Assembly: GCA_020746105.1 (NCBI GenBank) | Contig: CM036621.1 | Location: forward strand, 25,191,501 to 25,255,500 | Origin: Trogon surrucura | Lineage: Eukaryota > Chordata > Aves > Trogoniformes > Trogonidae | Direction: 5' to 3' | Length of the DNA: 64,000 nucleotides | In this document: positions 38,901 to 50,342 of the stretch, one piece after another | How the letters are laid out: every line of letters starts with the position of its first letter | Position numbering within the stretch: position 1 is the first letter of the stretch | The notes under the pieces: generated by a model | What the model was told of the DNA's origin: nothing | The model's database searches: none | The model's input: only the letters and a program-made list of their open reading frames with translations | Position numbers and translations under genes: made by a program

Positions 38901-41900
38901 TTATGTTTCCTGAAATCAACGACTCTGGCTTCTACTAGAAAGTCTTGGCTTTTTTATAAAAATTGGTGTACTGTTTTTCACTTCTCCTGTAGCTTACAGT
39001 CAAGGGACAGTTGCTGATGATGTATGTTAAGTTAATGAATGCCAGAGCAAGCTGAATCTGGGCCAAAAGGACTGTCTGACATGGCCATGTCTGAACCACC
39101 CCCAGAGAGAGCAGAAAGCAGTGCAGAAAATTTGATAGCTAGAGGTGCTCAGGTACCATGAAAATGTGAAAACAGGCAAAGAGTATCTAGTCAGACAGAT
39201 GGCATATTTAACAGGGAGGGGAGACCGATGCTGAAGAAGCACTTATTTTCTTCTTTCCTCTATGTAAAATGGTAAATCAAAATCCACCTCATTCCTGGTT
39301 CCCTGTCTTTCAAATTCTCTCCCTCCTCAGAGTGCCTCTGAATTGTGGGAGCTGAGAAGGTATAGTCTTTCATATGCAAGATGATTCCAATATCCTGGGA
39401 AATAGAAAATTAACAGCTACCAGCGCTCACCTTTGTCACTGTCACCAACTAAAAATAATTTAGTCCTTCCATTCCCTCAGATCAAATTAGTAAACAAATG
39501 TGTGCATAACACTTCTGTCCGTGTGGGAATACACTCGATATTGTCTCTTCCAGTCCGTGTATGTATATATAATGAAGGAGGTAAGGCAGGAAGAAGATGT
39601 AGAAAATTGTATGTTTCCTTAGAGGAGAGGAATATCTCTTGTTCTAGTTCAGTGATCATAAGTCCGTGACATAGGGTTCACCTACTGAACAATGTGCCTG
39701 AAGTTCTTTTTCTGATTAGCTACCAAAACTGTTCTTTCCAGTAGTGATTTGATAATATGCAGTGGTAACTGCAAGTCAGAGCTGCCACAGTTCTGTTCCA
39801 TTTCTAGCCCAAACAAGCTGTATGTATAGTAATATGGTGCAATAGTGTAAAAAAATATACTATATAATTAATATTTTTTATTCTAGTTCTCTCTGGGCTA
39901 TATAGTCCCTGACTGTTGTTTTATTTGCTCCATAGCTATTCTTGTTTTGTAGCTATTTCCTTTAGCTTGTAGCTATAAGGTCAGTCTAAGGACAAGATGT
40001 TGCTTCCAGAGATGAGTTGTGAATGGTAGCAAGTAGGCTGTGTAAATGCTTCTTTGCTTCTGTGTCATTCTGAAAACCTGGCTTGGGAAATAATAAAAAA
40101 AAAAGTCTCCTTCAGCTCAGAATTTAGGTCCTAAGTTCAGCTTTGTGGTTGACGTCATTCTTTTGATGCCTCTGAGTAAGTTACAACAGAATAGTTGCAA
40201 GGTGATCCAAAGCCATGCCCATGTAAGTCGTAATTCTTCAGGTTGAGGCTGTTTTTTGTAGCCACTAAAATGTACAAGATAGAACTAATGTGGAGCTTTT
40301 TTTCTATTTTACTAGATTTTCAATAATTTCATGTCATTGTTTCTATTTTTAAAATAATGTCTTGATTCATAAACAGTGTTTTGGACCCTGCACCATGCTG
40401 GAATTGTCTGTACTTTGCTGGGACTTTAATGTAACTGTAGTAGTTATGGCTACTGTTCTAACCATTAGCTCTGTGAGGGCAGAGGATCTTAACATCCACC
40501 CAGAACAATCGATTAAAAGAAATGGAAAAGGTAGTAGTACCATACTCAACTCCTCTTTCTCTTTCTTCCTCTGGACAATATAATGTGCTAGTTGTGCTAA
40601 ATGCCTTCATTCATAAGTGAGTACAATAAAGATTAGTCTTTAATTATTTCTGGCATATGTCCTTTAAATTCAAAGCCTGTAAATCGCAATGGGCAAAGGG
40701 TAATATGACTTAACAGGTTACACTTCCCAAAGGATTTGTTGATTGACATCAAAATTGTTTCCCCTCCCTCTCTTCTGACTGACAGAATGGCAGGTGTGAA
40801 GTGATGGCAGTGTGCTGTAATAATGTGTCAAAAGACCTTAAATCAAGACTAATGTGCCTTCAGTGATAAGCTCCCAAACGTTTGTATGGCAGAAAATGGA
40901 ACTGCAGGGCAGATTTGTCTTGGGACTATTACATCTTTGCACTTTCTAAAAACACTTTTTAGTTAGGGTCCTTGGATGATTATTTCTATGCTTACTACTG
41001 TGAAGAACTTACATCCAGTGATTTTTTTTTGCAGTGATCTTTTAATATAAATGTAATCCAGAAACTGAAACAGATAAAAATATACTTCTTTCAGCAGCTA
41101 CTGAGAGCCAGCCCTTTGAACAAAACTCAACATTTAGTACTTGAAAAAGCAGTAAAGGTAGTGAGCATAAATAAGGGTGAATACACAGAGAGATGGTTTC
41201 ATGTAAGCCATCTCTGATACGTAGTTTGTACAGAATTTCCTGACCTACAGGGAAACTAAACTCGAAGTCAAAAGGACAATGGGTTATTAAATCCTCATTT
41301 TATTCTACGAGTGGGACTTTGCATGCATAAACATATTTTTTTTAAATGAACAAAATAGTACAGAAGCTGCTAAAGTCCAGTCAAATGGTGATACAAAAAA
41401 CACTAGAGAGTGCATGAGGAGTGTATCAATGGTCTGAATTCTGCCCTAAGAGGCATACAGATGTTCTCTGACCTTCCAGATGTTTCAGATCAGAGCTTTA
41501 TTCCTCAGTTTCTGTATTTGAGGGTACACGAACAGAGTGCTTGAGAGTACCAAATGCAAATTTTCGTGTACAAAAGTCAAAATGCTTTTTTACATGTTGT
41601 TACAAGGTCTCTCAAGACAAGAGATTTTGTGTTTGTTACACAGGCTTAGCCAGAATGTTATTAAAGAGGAAAAAAATGGCAGTCCTATTGATTATTTGTC
41701 TTCTTTGCAAAGAAATATTTGTGGACTTAAACTGTAGGGCATTTTGAGATAATAATTATTCCAATAAATTCATGCTGAAAAATTATAGAAAATCTGCAAC
41801 TGGATTTTTTACATTGTCTATATAAGTAAAAGATTTTCTGTATTAAAAAATGCAAATATATATACACTTTACTTATCTGTATAAACAAAGAGGAAAATAA

Positions 41901-43559
41901 TTTTATGATAGGTACAAGGCACGGGTGTGAGAAGACAGTAATTTTTCCCATTAAGTTTACTACTCAGCATTTAAACAGATGCTAACAATGGGTGGAAAAC
42001 CACTAATGTTTCATGAATAGTTTGAGAAGTCATATCCAAGTGTGCTGTCCAGGACAATCCATTTGGAACTGAACAAATGTTATACTAATACAGTCAGTGT
42101 GGGGAGCACATGAAGGTTATATTAGAAACTCCAAGTGCAAACAACAAACAGAAGAAATTTATTGCTTTGGCCTTAGACAACATTCACTTTTGGGCAAGAG
42201 ATGAACCATGTTGGCACAGCAGGTGGGAGAAACTTCCAATAATTCCTCATGTGCCGTTACTCACCTGTGGGGAAACAGAGGTTTTAGGTTTTCAGGGGTC
42301 TCTAGATAAATTAAACCCCAAACAAAGATCTTCATGCGTAGCCTCTTGTTTCAGACTCTGTCTGCTTGGCAACAATGAGCTAGGACAAGAGGCACAGGAG
42401 GGCAGGTTTTTATGGAAAATTCTAAGGATCTTTGTATTTCCCTGGAGACAGGATGGTTCAGGGGTGTTTCCCAGCAGATCTGTATGGAAATCTTTTAATT
42501 CTCAGCAATATGATAACAGATGCTGGAAAGAAAGAAGGACTTGCATGACAATACTGCAGTCTGAGTCAGAAAAAAACCACCTTATTACACTGTGGTTTCT
42601 GCAAATTCCCAGAAAAGACTGTAGTAACTCCAACTGCCTGCTTTGGTACTTTTTCCTGTTGAAACAGGTATGAAAAACTTAGGACAGACAACAAACAAAC
42701 ATAGGCAAAAAATGGAGTAAATAAAGTAACAAAACAAAAGGAGAGCCAAGGTAGTTTCTTTACATTATAATTGTAGGTCAGTTTAAGAAGAAAAAATTAC
42801 CCCCAAAAATTCTTACTGACTGGCAGCAAAGAACTGGCCGTGACAACTTAGGAGAAACCTGATCTACTCACTTTTCAGAGCAAAACTGGGAACTATTTCT
42901 GACAGGTGGAGTCTATGTATAGAAATAGAAAAGAGCTGATTCTGACTTTTATACAGTAACATGAGTGAAATTTGACTTCTGAGCGAGGCAGGAAACAATC
43001 TGTGGTGATGGCCATAAAAAAACCCACAACCCTTTTACACAAAAGGTGTAAATTAAGCACAAGCAGAATGCAGAATTAAGTCTTCATGAAAATTATTGCA
43101 TAAACAAGCTGGCTTGAAAGTAAGTGTATTGAACAACAAAAACAATATATCCTAGTGCTTCCTTAGTAGTACAGCTGACAAATGGTCTAGAAAGTGAAGA
43201 AAATGTTAACAAATAACTAAATTGTGTCACTAGTGCTGAAGAAGATACATCCATTTATTTGAAGAAATAAATTGTTTACAAAGACTAAGAATGAAACAGG
43301 TCTTCACATAGCACAAAACTCTATCTGGCAAGACAAAATACAATATGAATGACTACTGCTGGGATGACTGCTCCATTTGCATCATTCATCCACAGTTTAT
43401 CTCCAGTTTTCTCTTCATGCAGCTGCATTTTAAAGATGACTTCACCTTAAGGTCACAGTCACTATCTCCCCACCTTCCCAGCTACTGAGTCCACGTTTTT
43501 AGTCCTTATTTCTTTAAAAGAAACATGTATATATAAAAGGTATTTGAAATTTTTTTCTC
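35946..43559. other. Single-copy DNA, no identified gene
   Basis: No host gene recognised. A 96-codon ATG frame at 36097-36387 has no family likeness. Around 39933-39976 the word tagctat recurs three times at 17-20 bp steps. G- and A-runs lie at 38476-38495. The longest non-CR1 open frame outside the microsatellite is at 42110-42673 and is described separately. Confidence 0.5.
42110..42673 (+). other. 187-codon open frame of unknown nature ending at a donor-like site
   Basis: An ATG-initiated frame stays open for 561 bases plus its stop, long for DNA of this composition. Its last codons read CAG GTA TGA, so CAG|GTATGA at 42667/42668 also fits a 5' splice-site pattern, which would place the stop inside an intron. 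The conceptual peptide has scattered Trp and Cys (for example FWARDEPCWHSRWEKL) and no domain, signal peptide, membrane segment or repeat that I recognise. The frame is open upstream only to about 42089, where a weak acceptor-like ...tactaatacag lies. It could be a chance frame, a decayed repeat or an exon. I do not assign a function. Confidence 0.2.
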
Positions 43560-43858
43560 CTCCTCTCCTCTCCTCTCCTCTCCTCTCCTCTCCTCTCCTC
43601 TCCTCTCCTCTCCTCTCCTCTCCTCTCCTCTCCTCTCCTCTCCTCTCCTCTCCTCTCCTCTCCTCTCCTCTCCTCTCCTCTCCTCTCCTCTCCTCTCCTC
43701 TCCTCTCCTCTCCTCTCCTCTCCTCTCCTCTCCTCTCCTCTCCTCTCCTCTCCTCTCCTCTCCTCTCCTCTCCTCTCCTCTCCTCTCCTCTCCTCTCCTC
43801 TCCTCTCCTCTCCTCTCCTCTCCTCTCCTCTCCTCTCCTCTCCTCTCCTCTCCTCTCC
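43560..43858. repeat. Perfect pentanucleotide microsatellite (TCCTC)n, about 60 units
   Basis: The 5-bp unit repeats without a single interruption for 299 bp, giving about 59.8 copies, with a strict C/T strand and G/A strand. Because 5 is not a multiple of 3, all three frames on a strand spell the same cyclic pentapeptide (Leu-Leu-Ser-Ser-Pro on plus, Gly-Glu-Glu-Arg-Arg on minus) with no stop. Long open frames therefore appear on both strands but are artefacts. A mirror-symmetric polypurine/polypyrimidine tract of this length is the classic substrate for triplex (H-DNA) structure. Perfect arrays like this are usually length-polymorphic, and assemblies may misstate the length. Confidence 0.98.
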
Positions 43859-46800
43859 AAAAATAATTGGCCTTTTTTCTTCCTTAAAGAAGTTATGGGG
43901 TTTTTTTGCTTCTGTTTTTCTTTTTTTTTTTGAGGGGAGTAATGAGAGCCGATTATTTTGATTGTCTATTTTATATAGAGAAAACATGCACAATGGTGAA
44001 GCCTCAATCCTCCACCCAAGCTGCCATTACAACAAATGTTTCCATTGAAAAAGCTGGTAAAATATGACACTATTCCTAAACCTCATTTTTTCCTTTGAAG
44101 CATTAGTTAACCTTCGGGCAATGAATTTAATCACTGAAGTGAGAAATGGACCCTTTTAATAAGGCTTTTAACTACACATCTTAATGAAACCTAAACAAAT
44201 GTGGTCCCTGCCACTGTGTTGGTTGCATGCATGTTTATGTATACTATGAAAGCAGACGAAATATTTTTTCATACTTAGAGATTTATTGGTTCATGGTAAT
44301 TTCCAAACTCTAATGGAATATAAACAGACAATTCTTTCTTTTTAAGAACTGCGGTTTGCCGGCTTTCTTCCTTACGTGAGTAATGACCACCAGGAGGGGC
44401 TTCACATCAGCTTGATTTGCTACTGAATCCAGAAAATATGTGGTTTTGTCCACAAGGACAATGTGTGCATTTTAAGGTACATTTATATTTATTTGACTCA
44501 TTTATTTGTTTCTTTCTTTCTTTAAAGACAACTCACATCTCTGACCTGTGACTCTGGCTAACACATGCTGTAAGCTGTGCAAATGGAAATTTCCTACATC
44601 TAGGCGTTCGCTTTGCATTACTTAAATCCCTGCATGTTACTCTTGTCGCCCCTCTTTTCTAATTCTAGTGAATTTTGTGCTTTATAAAATCAGGCTGTTT
44701 CAAATGTGAATAAATCTGTATGTCAAACCCACCCTCTTCCTCACAAATACAAATCTGAATACGAATGTCAGGACCCGTGCACATGCCTAGTTTCTGTATG
44801 AGAGCATTCTGCCTATCTGGAGAAGTGATTTGACTTCTCTGTATTGCATTAGACCACTGTCATTAACGACAGAGGTGTCATTTTGATGTGATCTGTGAGG
44901 CAGTATAAGCTTTGAAGTTGAAAGATAGAATAGACATGGATAAATTGTGCTCTGAATATGCTGCTATTGCACCATTATTGCTGGCAATTATTTCACCAAG
45001 TGACACATCTGATAAAAAGTCATCCGCCTTGCTATGGAAAGAAACCACAGCTCACTGAAGCACATGGTAGATCTGTCGATTTTAGAGCCTGACAAAAAGC
45101 TCATTAGTTTTGGCCTGATCATTCTGCACCAATCTTGAACTCTTTTGCATTGTCCCCTCCCCTTGTGCTTTCAGTTGATTTCCTTTTCTGAGATAACCCT
45201 TTTTTTGTTTTATTATTTGGCCATTTGCTCTCTCTTCTCCATACCACTTTTCTTAGCAGACCCCTTCCTAATGATGTCCTTCATATGTCTCTCCTTTCTC
45301 TCATCCATTGCTTGAACGTCTTGGACAATGTTTATTTCTTATAAAGTAGGGGGTTTACAACTTTTTTTTTTTTCCCCAAATCTGCAGAACATGTGAAATC
45401 TAACTTCTTCAAATAAATAGCAACAGATTCCAGGTAATTAAATTTCAAGTTAGTTTTAAGTTAAATATGGAATACAGATTTGTTCCTTCACCTATGCCCC
45501 ATGCACTGAGTTCTTAAGAGAATTTATATTGTGGGGCTCCACCTAAGTTAAGACTTCAAATATGGGGAAGCATGTAGAGCTACCGTCAGAATTCCCATAG
45601 GAATTTATTTATATTGATTATTTGGATGGTGATATGGCTGTGATGCGGAAAAGGGAACTGGAGTCCGTAAACAGGAATCATGTAAATAAACCGTGTGATC
45701 AAGAAAAAGGTAAATGAAACTACATTTTAAAGCATGTAGGGTAACAGAGCAAGATAAAAGACCATAATTTCTCATCAAATGTTTTTATCTGACTAGCAAA
45801 TGTAATGCTAGTAAATGCACAGTAAAAAAACAGTTACTTTATTAGAGCATGAACTGTGTGTACATTAGAAAGGAGTTCCTTGTCACATTACAGGATTCTA
45901 GGCTAATCGCTCAAATTTTGAGGAGCAGAGGCATGAAAAGTATAGGTTTTAGAGCGTCTTCCTATTTCCAAAGAAAAACTTTGTTATAACATAAGCTCAC
46001 GTTCTGTGCTTCAATTATTTTATTTTCCTGAATAGGTGAGCTGTAAAAGGACATGGCCTCAAGCAATCTACCTTATGGAAAAGTCTTTCATCACAGTACA
46101 TCAAAACTGGTCTTCCATAAAGGGGTCACAGAGTATGTGACGTACATTCCTTCAACCTAAACTCAAGTGTCTCAGATATCCAGTTACATTAGGCTCCCAT
46201 CATAGATAATCAAAACTGATAATGTTAAATAACTGCTGCTGTTTACTGAGATGAGCATGGTCAACATGCTTACTAAACACACTACAGGTATTATGAAAAG
46301 AGACAATGGTAGAGTCCATGGAAAGCAAACACAGGTTTGAAGCGTGGTGCCTGAGACTGGGACGTAACAATAGGTCACTGTCCAACAACATGATCTTCAA
46401 TGGGATTGTGCTACTCAGTCTGGAGGATTTAAATCCTCAAAGTCTTACAGACAGTATTATATTTGCTCTAAATTAATGATCTCATTCTAATCCTTATAAT
46501 TATGTCTTCACAGCATTTGTAGCCAAGGGACAGGTGATTTAACCAGCTGGAGAGTCTCAGTCCTACTAGGAATAGGCCTCTAGGTCAGGGGTATATTAAT
46601 GACAGAACTGATGAAGGGTGATGAGCTGATCCTGTAGCCGCCAACACCACTGAATTGACTTCAATGAACTCTATAGAAAAAAAAAAAACCTTCCAGCTAA
46701 TAACTACGCAAATCATACCGCAGTACAGGTATTCTCATGACTAGAAGCACTTCTGTTGTTTGGTTTGGAGTGGGCTGGGTCAGGTGTATCAAAGCCCAGC

Positions 46801-49017
46801 CCACATATGAACTCTCCAGCAGTCCCCATATAGAATGCCACATTATTTGAAAGGGGCAATAGGAATGAAGTTTATATCAATTTCTTCTAGTACTCATATT
46901 CTGTGACAGCTGAGATGGAAAGATCCTGTTTTGTAGAGGTCTTCTCTGGTCAGCATTCCTCAGGAGTATGTTAGTGGTAGGAGTAGTATTAGAGTATTAA
47001 ACAAGTATTAAAACTACCCCATAACAGCTACATTGCATTTTATAGGGCATAAGACTAAGTATGTTGGAATGCTAGTACTTGCTACTATTTATGTTAGAAA
47101 AGCGTGTTGTAGTTAGTCATGCCATCTCTTTTCATTCTGAAAGGGATCTCCAGTATCTTGGATATTTCTAGCAAAGCTGAATGAAAAGCTTAGTTTATAG
47201 CAAATATAGATTTTCACATTGTTTATAGAGACAGTTTTGATGTGTTGGTTGCAAGCAAAGGGTGTAAGGCTGATAACTGACTTGAACTAAGAATGTAAAC
47301 TAGAAAGGACAACAATCCTTTACTTAGACCTTCTCCCACACCCAGCAAGCAGTTGGTTTCCTGCTGGGCAGAGCATCGTTCTTCAGTTAGATTTGGGATG
47401 TCAAAGAAGCATTACACAGCCCAGCCTGCTGATTTCCCTACTAAACACCCTGCAGGCATTCAAGCACACGTTAACAGAACCATTTCTTGAAAGTCCAGCT
47501 ACAACAGATTGAACAAATGGTTGTAAGGAGTTTCATCTCTTGGTGCTATGATCTTCCCTGTAAATTCCTTGGACAGAGTCCAAGTACAAGAAAGCATCTG
47601 CAGAACCTGAAGTGATGAAGTAATGTATCCTTGCAGAAACTGATCCAGCACTGCAGGGAAAGATGACTGCTGAAGCAATCAGTGAATTTAAAAGGATTTC
47701 TTTGTCACACTTGCATCCATGCAAATGACTGAGTTACCCAGCTCCCCAGACCTCTACCCAGCTCCAAATCCCTTCCTGTTGAACCTCTGCAGCTCCACTG
47801 TCGGGTATAATTGTCTACACACCTAAGAATCTCTTCTCCTTCCAGACTTCCCAGGCAGGCCAGAAGTTTTTAAATAATTTGATAATTTTATTAATCTGCT
47901 TGGATTTGGTTCTGTAAAATGCTGTTTCCCAAGAAATAATTCATCAGTGTGGGAGACTATGTGATAGCCTAACGTGATGGCTTTCTGGGTTTCCCTAAAT
48001 TCCACTATCTTACACATATTTATTATTTCTGCATTGCAGCTATGTCCATATAAAGGACAATGAAAGCAATTTGCATTATCTGGCTAGAATTTTGCAGAAG
48101 CAGCAATGAAATTTGCGCATTATGAGAAGACAGAACAGAGATGGTCGATCATATGAAGTGAGGCCATAGGAAATGAATTTTACAGCACACTTCAGAAAGT
48201 CCATCAAAAAGAAGTTATCTTTGAAATAATCTCTTCCTCAGTGGGAAAATATTATGTATGTGTAAATCATGACCTTTCTTGATTTTAACTGGTATCACCA
48301 AAGTTATCTTTGAAGTGTAGGAACCAGCCTTGTTTCCATCAATTCCAAGCATTAGACCACTATGATACTGGCTTTTAGAAAAGCTTTGCTATATTCAGGC
48401 TATAAGCCTAGGGTGGAGGGCTACCTAATTCAACCTGCATGGATTGTGCACCCTACATATAAATTCTTTGATCCTTGTTAAAACCAACATTTACTGACTT
48501 GTTTTGCGCTGTTCCTTGAGATAAATGCATTTCAGAATATTTATGTTGTATTGTTTCTGTCTTTTCAGAAGAGTTTGCTGGATAACTCTTGAATGAGTGC
48601 ACTGAAATAGATGTTTACAGTTTCTCAACAATCAGAAGTTTCAAATCCAATATATTATTTTACAAGTCTTTGCTGTAGTTTGATTTGCAAACCTCTACGG
48701 AGAGTCTAAGGCAATGTTGTTGGAAATAAGAATTTCTTCTTCCAAGCAGGAAAATAAAGTGGAAACTGAATAAAGTAGTAAAAAAAATAATGTAGTGCTC
48801 CGGTGTGTTCATCTCTCTCCAACACATCCATGGGGATGCCTTGAACTCCCTCTCCCACTGACTATAAGATCTTTTTGACAGAGACTGAAAGTGTCTGGTA
48901 TTGGACGCTAGTGTCTAGTTGCTGGAAATAAGTGAGAAAGTAAGAACAGGCAGACTGCACCCAGACATAGATGAAAATTTTTGCATATTGGATGTTCTGC
49001 AAATAAGTTATACTAAT
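43859..49017. other. Single-copy DNA, no identified gene; some conserved-looking stretches
   Basis: No gene was found. A short (TTTC)n run is at 44508-44524. The stretch from about 44010 to 45180 is free of young repeats and looks motif-dense, with a possible CTCF-like word at 44386-44400. A 10-bp perfect inverted repeat lies at 46770-46804. A minus-strand frame at 47533-47724 looks peptide-like but has no identifiable family or clear splice pair. Confidence 0.5.
46770..46804. repeat. GC-rich perfect inverted repeat (10-bp arms, 15-bp loop)
   Basis: The arms gtgggctggg (46770-46779) and cccagcccac (46795-46804) are exact reverse complements around a 15-base loop. The arms are strikingly GC-rich for this AT-rich neighbourhood. 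This could form a stable hairpin in RNA or DNA. No open frame or known element is associated with it. Confidence 0.8.
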
Positions 49018-49650
49018 AACCAGCAGTGTGCCCTCATGGCCAAGAAGGCCAATGGCATCCTGGGGTGTATTAGAAGGGGAGTATTAAGTAGGTCAAGAGA
49101 GGTCCTCCTGCCCCTCTACTCTGCCCTGGTGAGACCCCATCTGGAATATTGTGTCCAGTTCTGGGCCCCTCAGTTCAAGAAGGACAGGGAGCTGCTTGAG
49201 AGAGTCCAGCGCAGAGCCACAAAGATGGTGAAGGGAGTGGAGCATCTCCCTTATAAGGAAAGGCTGAAGGAGCTGGGTCTCTTTAGCTTGGAGAAGAGGA
49301 GGCTGAGGGGTGACCTCATTAATGTTTATAAATATGTCAAGGGGGAATGTCAGGAGGGTGGAGCCAGGCTCTTTTCAGCGGCGTCCACTGACAGGACAAG
49401 GGGCAATGGGTGGAAGCTGGAACGCAGGAGGTTCCATAAAAATATGAGGAAAAACTTTTTTACTGTGAGGGTGACCAAGCACTGGAACAGGCTGCCCAGG
49501 GAGGTGTGGAATCTCCTTCTTTGGAGACATTCAAAACCCACCTGGATGTGTTCCTGTGTGCTCCACTGTAGGTGGTCCTGCTCTGGCAGGGGGGTTGGAC
49601 TAGATGATCTTTGAGGTCCCTTCCAACCTCTAACATTCTGTGATTCTGTA
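49018..49650 (+). mobile_element. CR1 non-LTR retrotransposon, 5'-truncated, plus strand
   Basis: CR1 similarity starts around 49018 (aaccagcagtgtgcc), in the part of ORF2 after the reverse transcriptase, and ends with the octamer-type attctgtgattctgta at 49650. The 3' UTR has ttggactagatgatctttga, slightly different from the 7807 and 32899 copies, which carry ctttcgag here. This is therefore a related but distinct subfamily. At about 630 bp it is a typical truncated insertion. Confidence 0.94.
49021..49562 (+). pseudogene. CR1 ORF2 C-terminal remnant with a frameshift
   Basis: The frame is open through the conserved C-terminal region: [57 protein letters not shown] (with KE for RE here) and [10 protein letters not shown] one-base deletion right after LPREV (gaggtgtggaatctcc, where sister copies have one more base) shifts the last 20 or so codons. 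Catalytic motifs are absent because of the 5' truncation. Sequence upstream of 49018 that continues the open frame is not CR1. Confidence 0.88.
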
Positions 49651-49869
49651 ATACACATGTGATTTCAGGCCTGAGCGTGGGTCAGACAAGTGCATACAGC
49701 CAGAACCCATGCTTAGGACCTAGCTTTGCTGCAGAAACTCTACATGCTTCAAATCCTCTTGGATAGATAATTAAAGTTTTTTTCTGACTTAACCAAGTCT
49801 GCATGAAATCTTTGCCAAAGAAATCTGCCTATGTTGTTTCTCATTTTGTTATGTTTGCATATTGTGTAG

Positions 49870-50190
49870 TGTCCTGGTGTGAGAGCCCCAGGGTGAAAGT
49901 TCACTGGGGCTCCTGGCACCGGGGACAGTCACAGGGGGGCAGGGGGGCAGCTGTGCCTATGGGGAGGAGAGGCTGGGTCAGGTGACCCAAATGGACCAAT
50001 CACGGTGTTCCTTCCCATGGTGCTCAGTATAAAAGGGCCCCTGAGAGGAACCCTGCCTGCTGTGCTGGGAGAATTGCCTCCAGCTGCTCATCATCTCTCT
50101 CTGTGCTGCCGGTGCTCCTGCCTCCTGTTTTCACGCTGCAGAGGAGCACCGTTCGTCGGGACAGGTGTTTCCAATCTTAGTTATTTGCTC
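49870..50190 (+). mobile_element. GC-rich promoter-bearing segment, possible solo LTR (endogenous retrovirus type)
   Basis: This block is far richer in G and C than its surroundings. It begins tgtcctggtgtgagagcccc, an LTR-like TGTCC start. It holds a CCAAT box at 49996-50000 and TATAAAAGG at 50028-50036, a spacing of about 28 bp, typical of an LTR U3 or a TATA-driven promoter. Initiation would be expected near 50058. I could not find a flanking target-site duplication, a clear CA end or a standard polyadenylation signal, so the 3' boundary is a guess (50190, or as far as 50342 where ...ttattaca occurs). No retroviral genes are nearby. An alternative is a cellular TATA promoter. Confidence 0.4.
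50028..50036 (+). promoter_or_regulatory. TATA box within the LTR-like segment
   Basis: TATAAAAGG is a strong TATA-box match. It is preceded 28 bp upstream by CCAAT and followed by a GC-rich leader. About 160-190 bp downstream lies a strong acceptor-like tract (ctttccccattttctttcacag, ending at 50221). Any transcript could run plus-ward, but no coding exon is recognised. Confidence 0.45.
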
Positions 50191-50342
50191 CTATTGATCT
50201 TTCCCCATTTTCTTTCACAGCTAGAGTTTATCAGGTGTATAATGTCAGTCCGTGAGGCATTGGTCCTTGGGCTAGCTCATGAAACAACGAAGCACAGTGA
50301 AGTTGCTGTATAAGACAGTAAAGATCATGTATAATTATTACA

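Noticed and set aside
39933-39976. Three tagctat words at 17-20 bp steps
   Set aside because: Too short and irregular for a tandem repeat call.
43462-43993. Long open frames of 129-159 codons on both strands with pentapeptide repeats
   Set aside because: They are produced by the 5-bp microsatellite, which has no stop in any frame; there is no flanking gene structure.
50005-50313. 102-codon open frame in the GC-rich segment
   Set aside because: It runs through a TATA box and a splice-acceptor-like tract, starts at GTG and has no domain.
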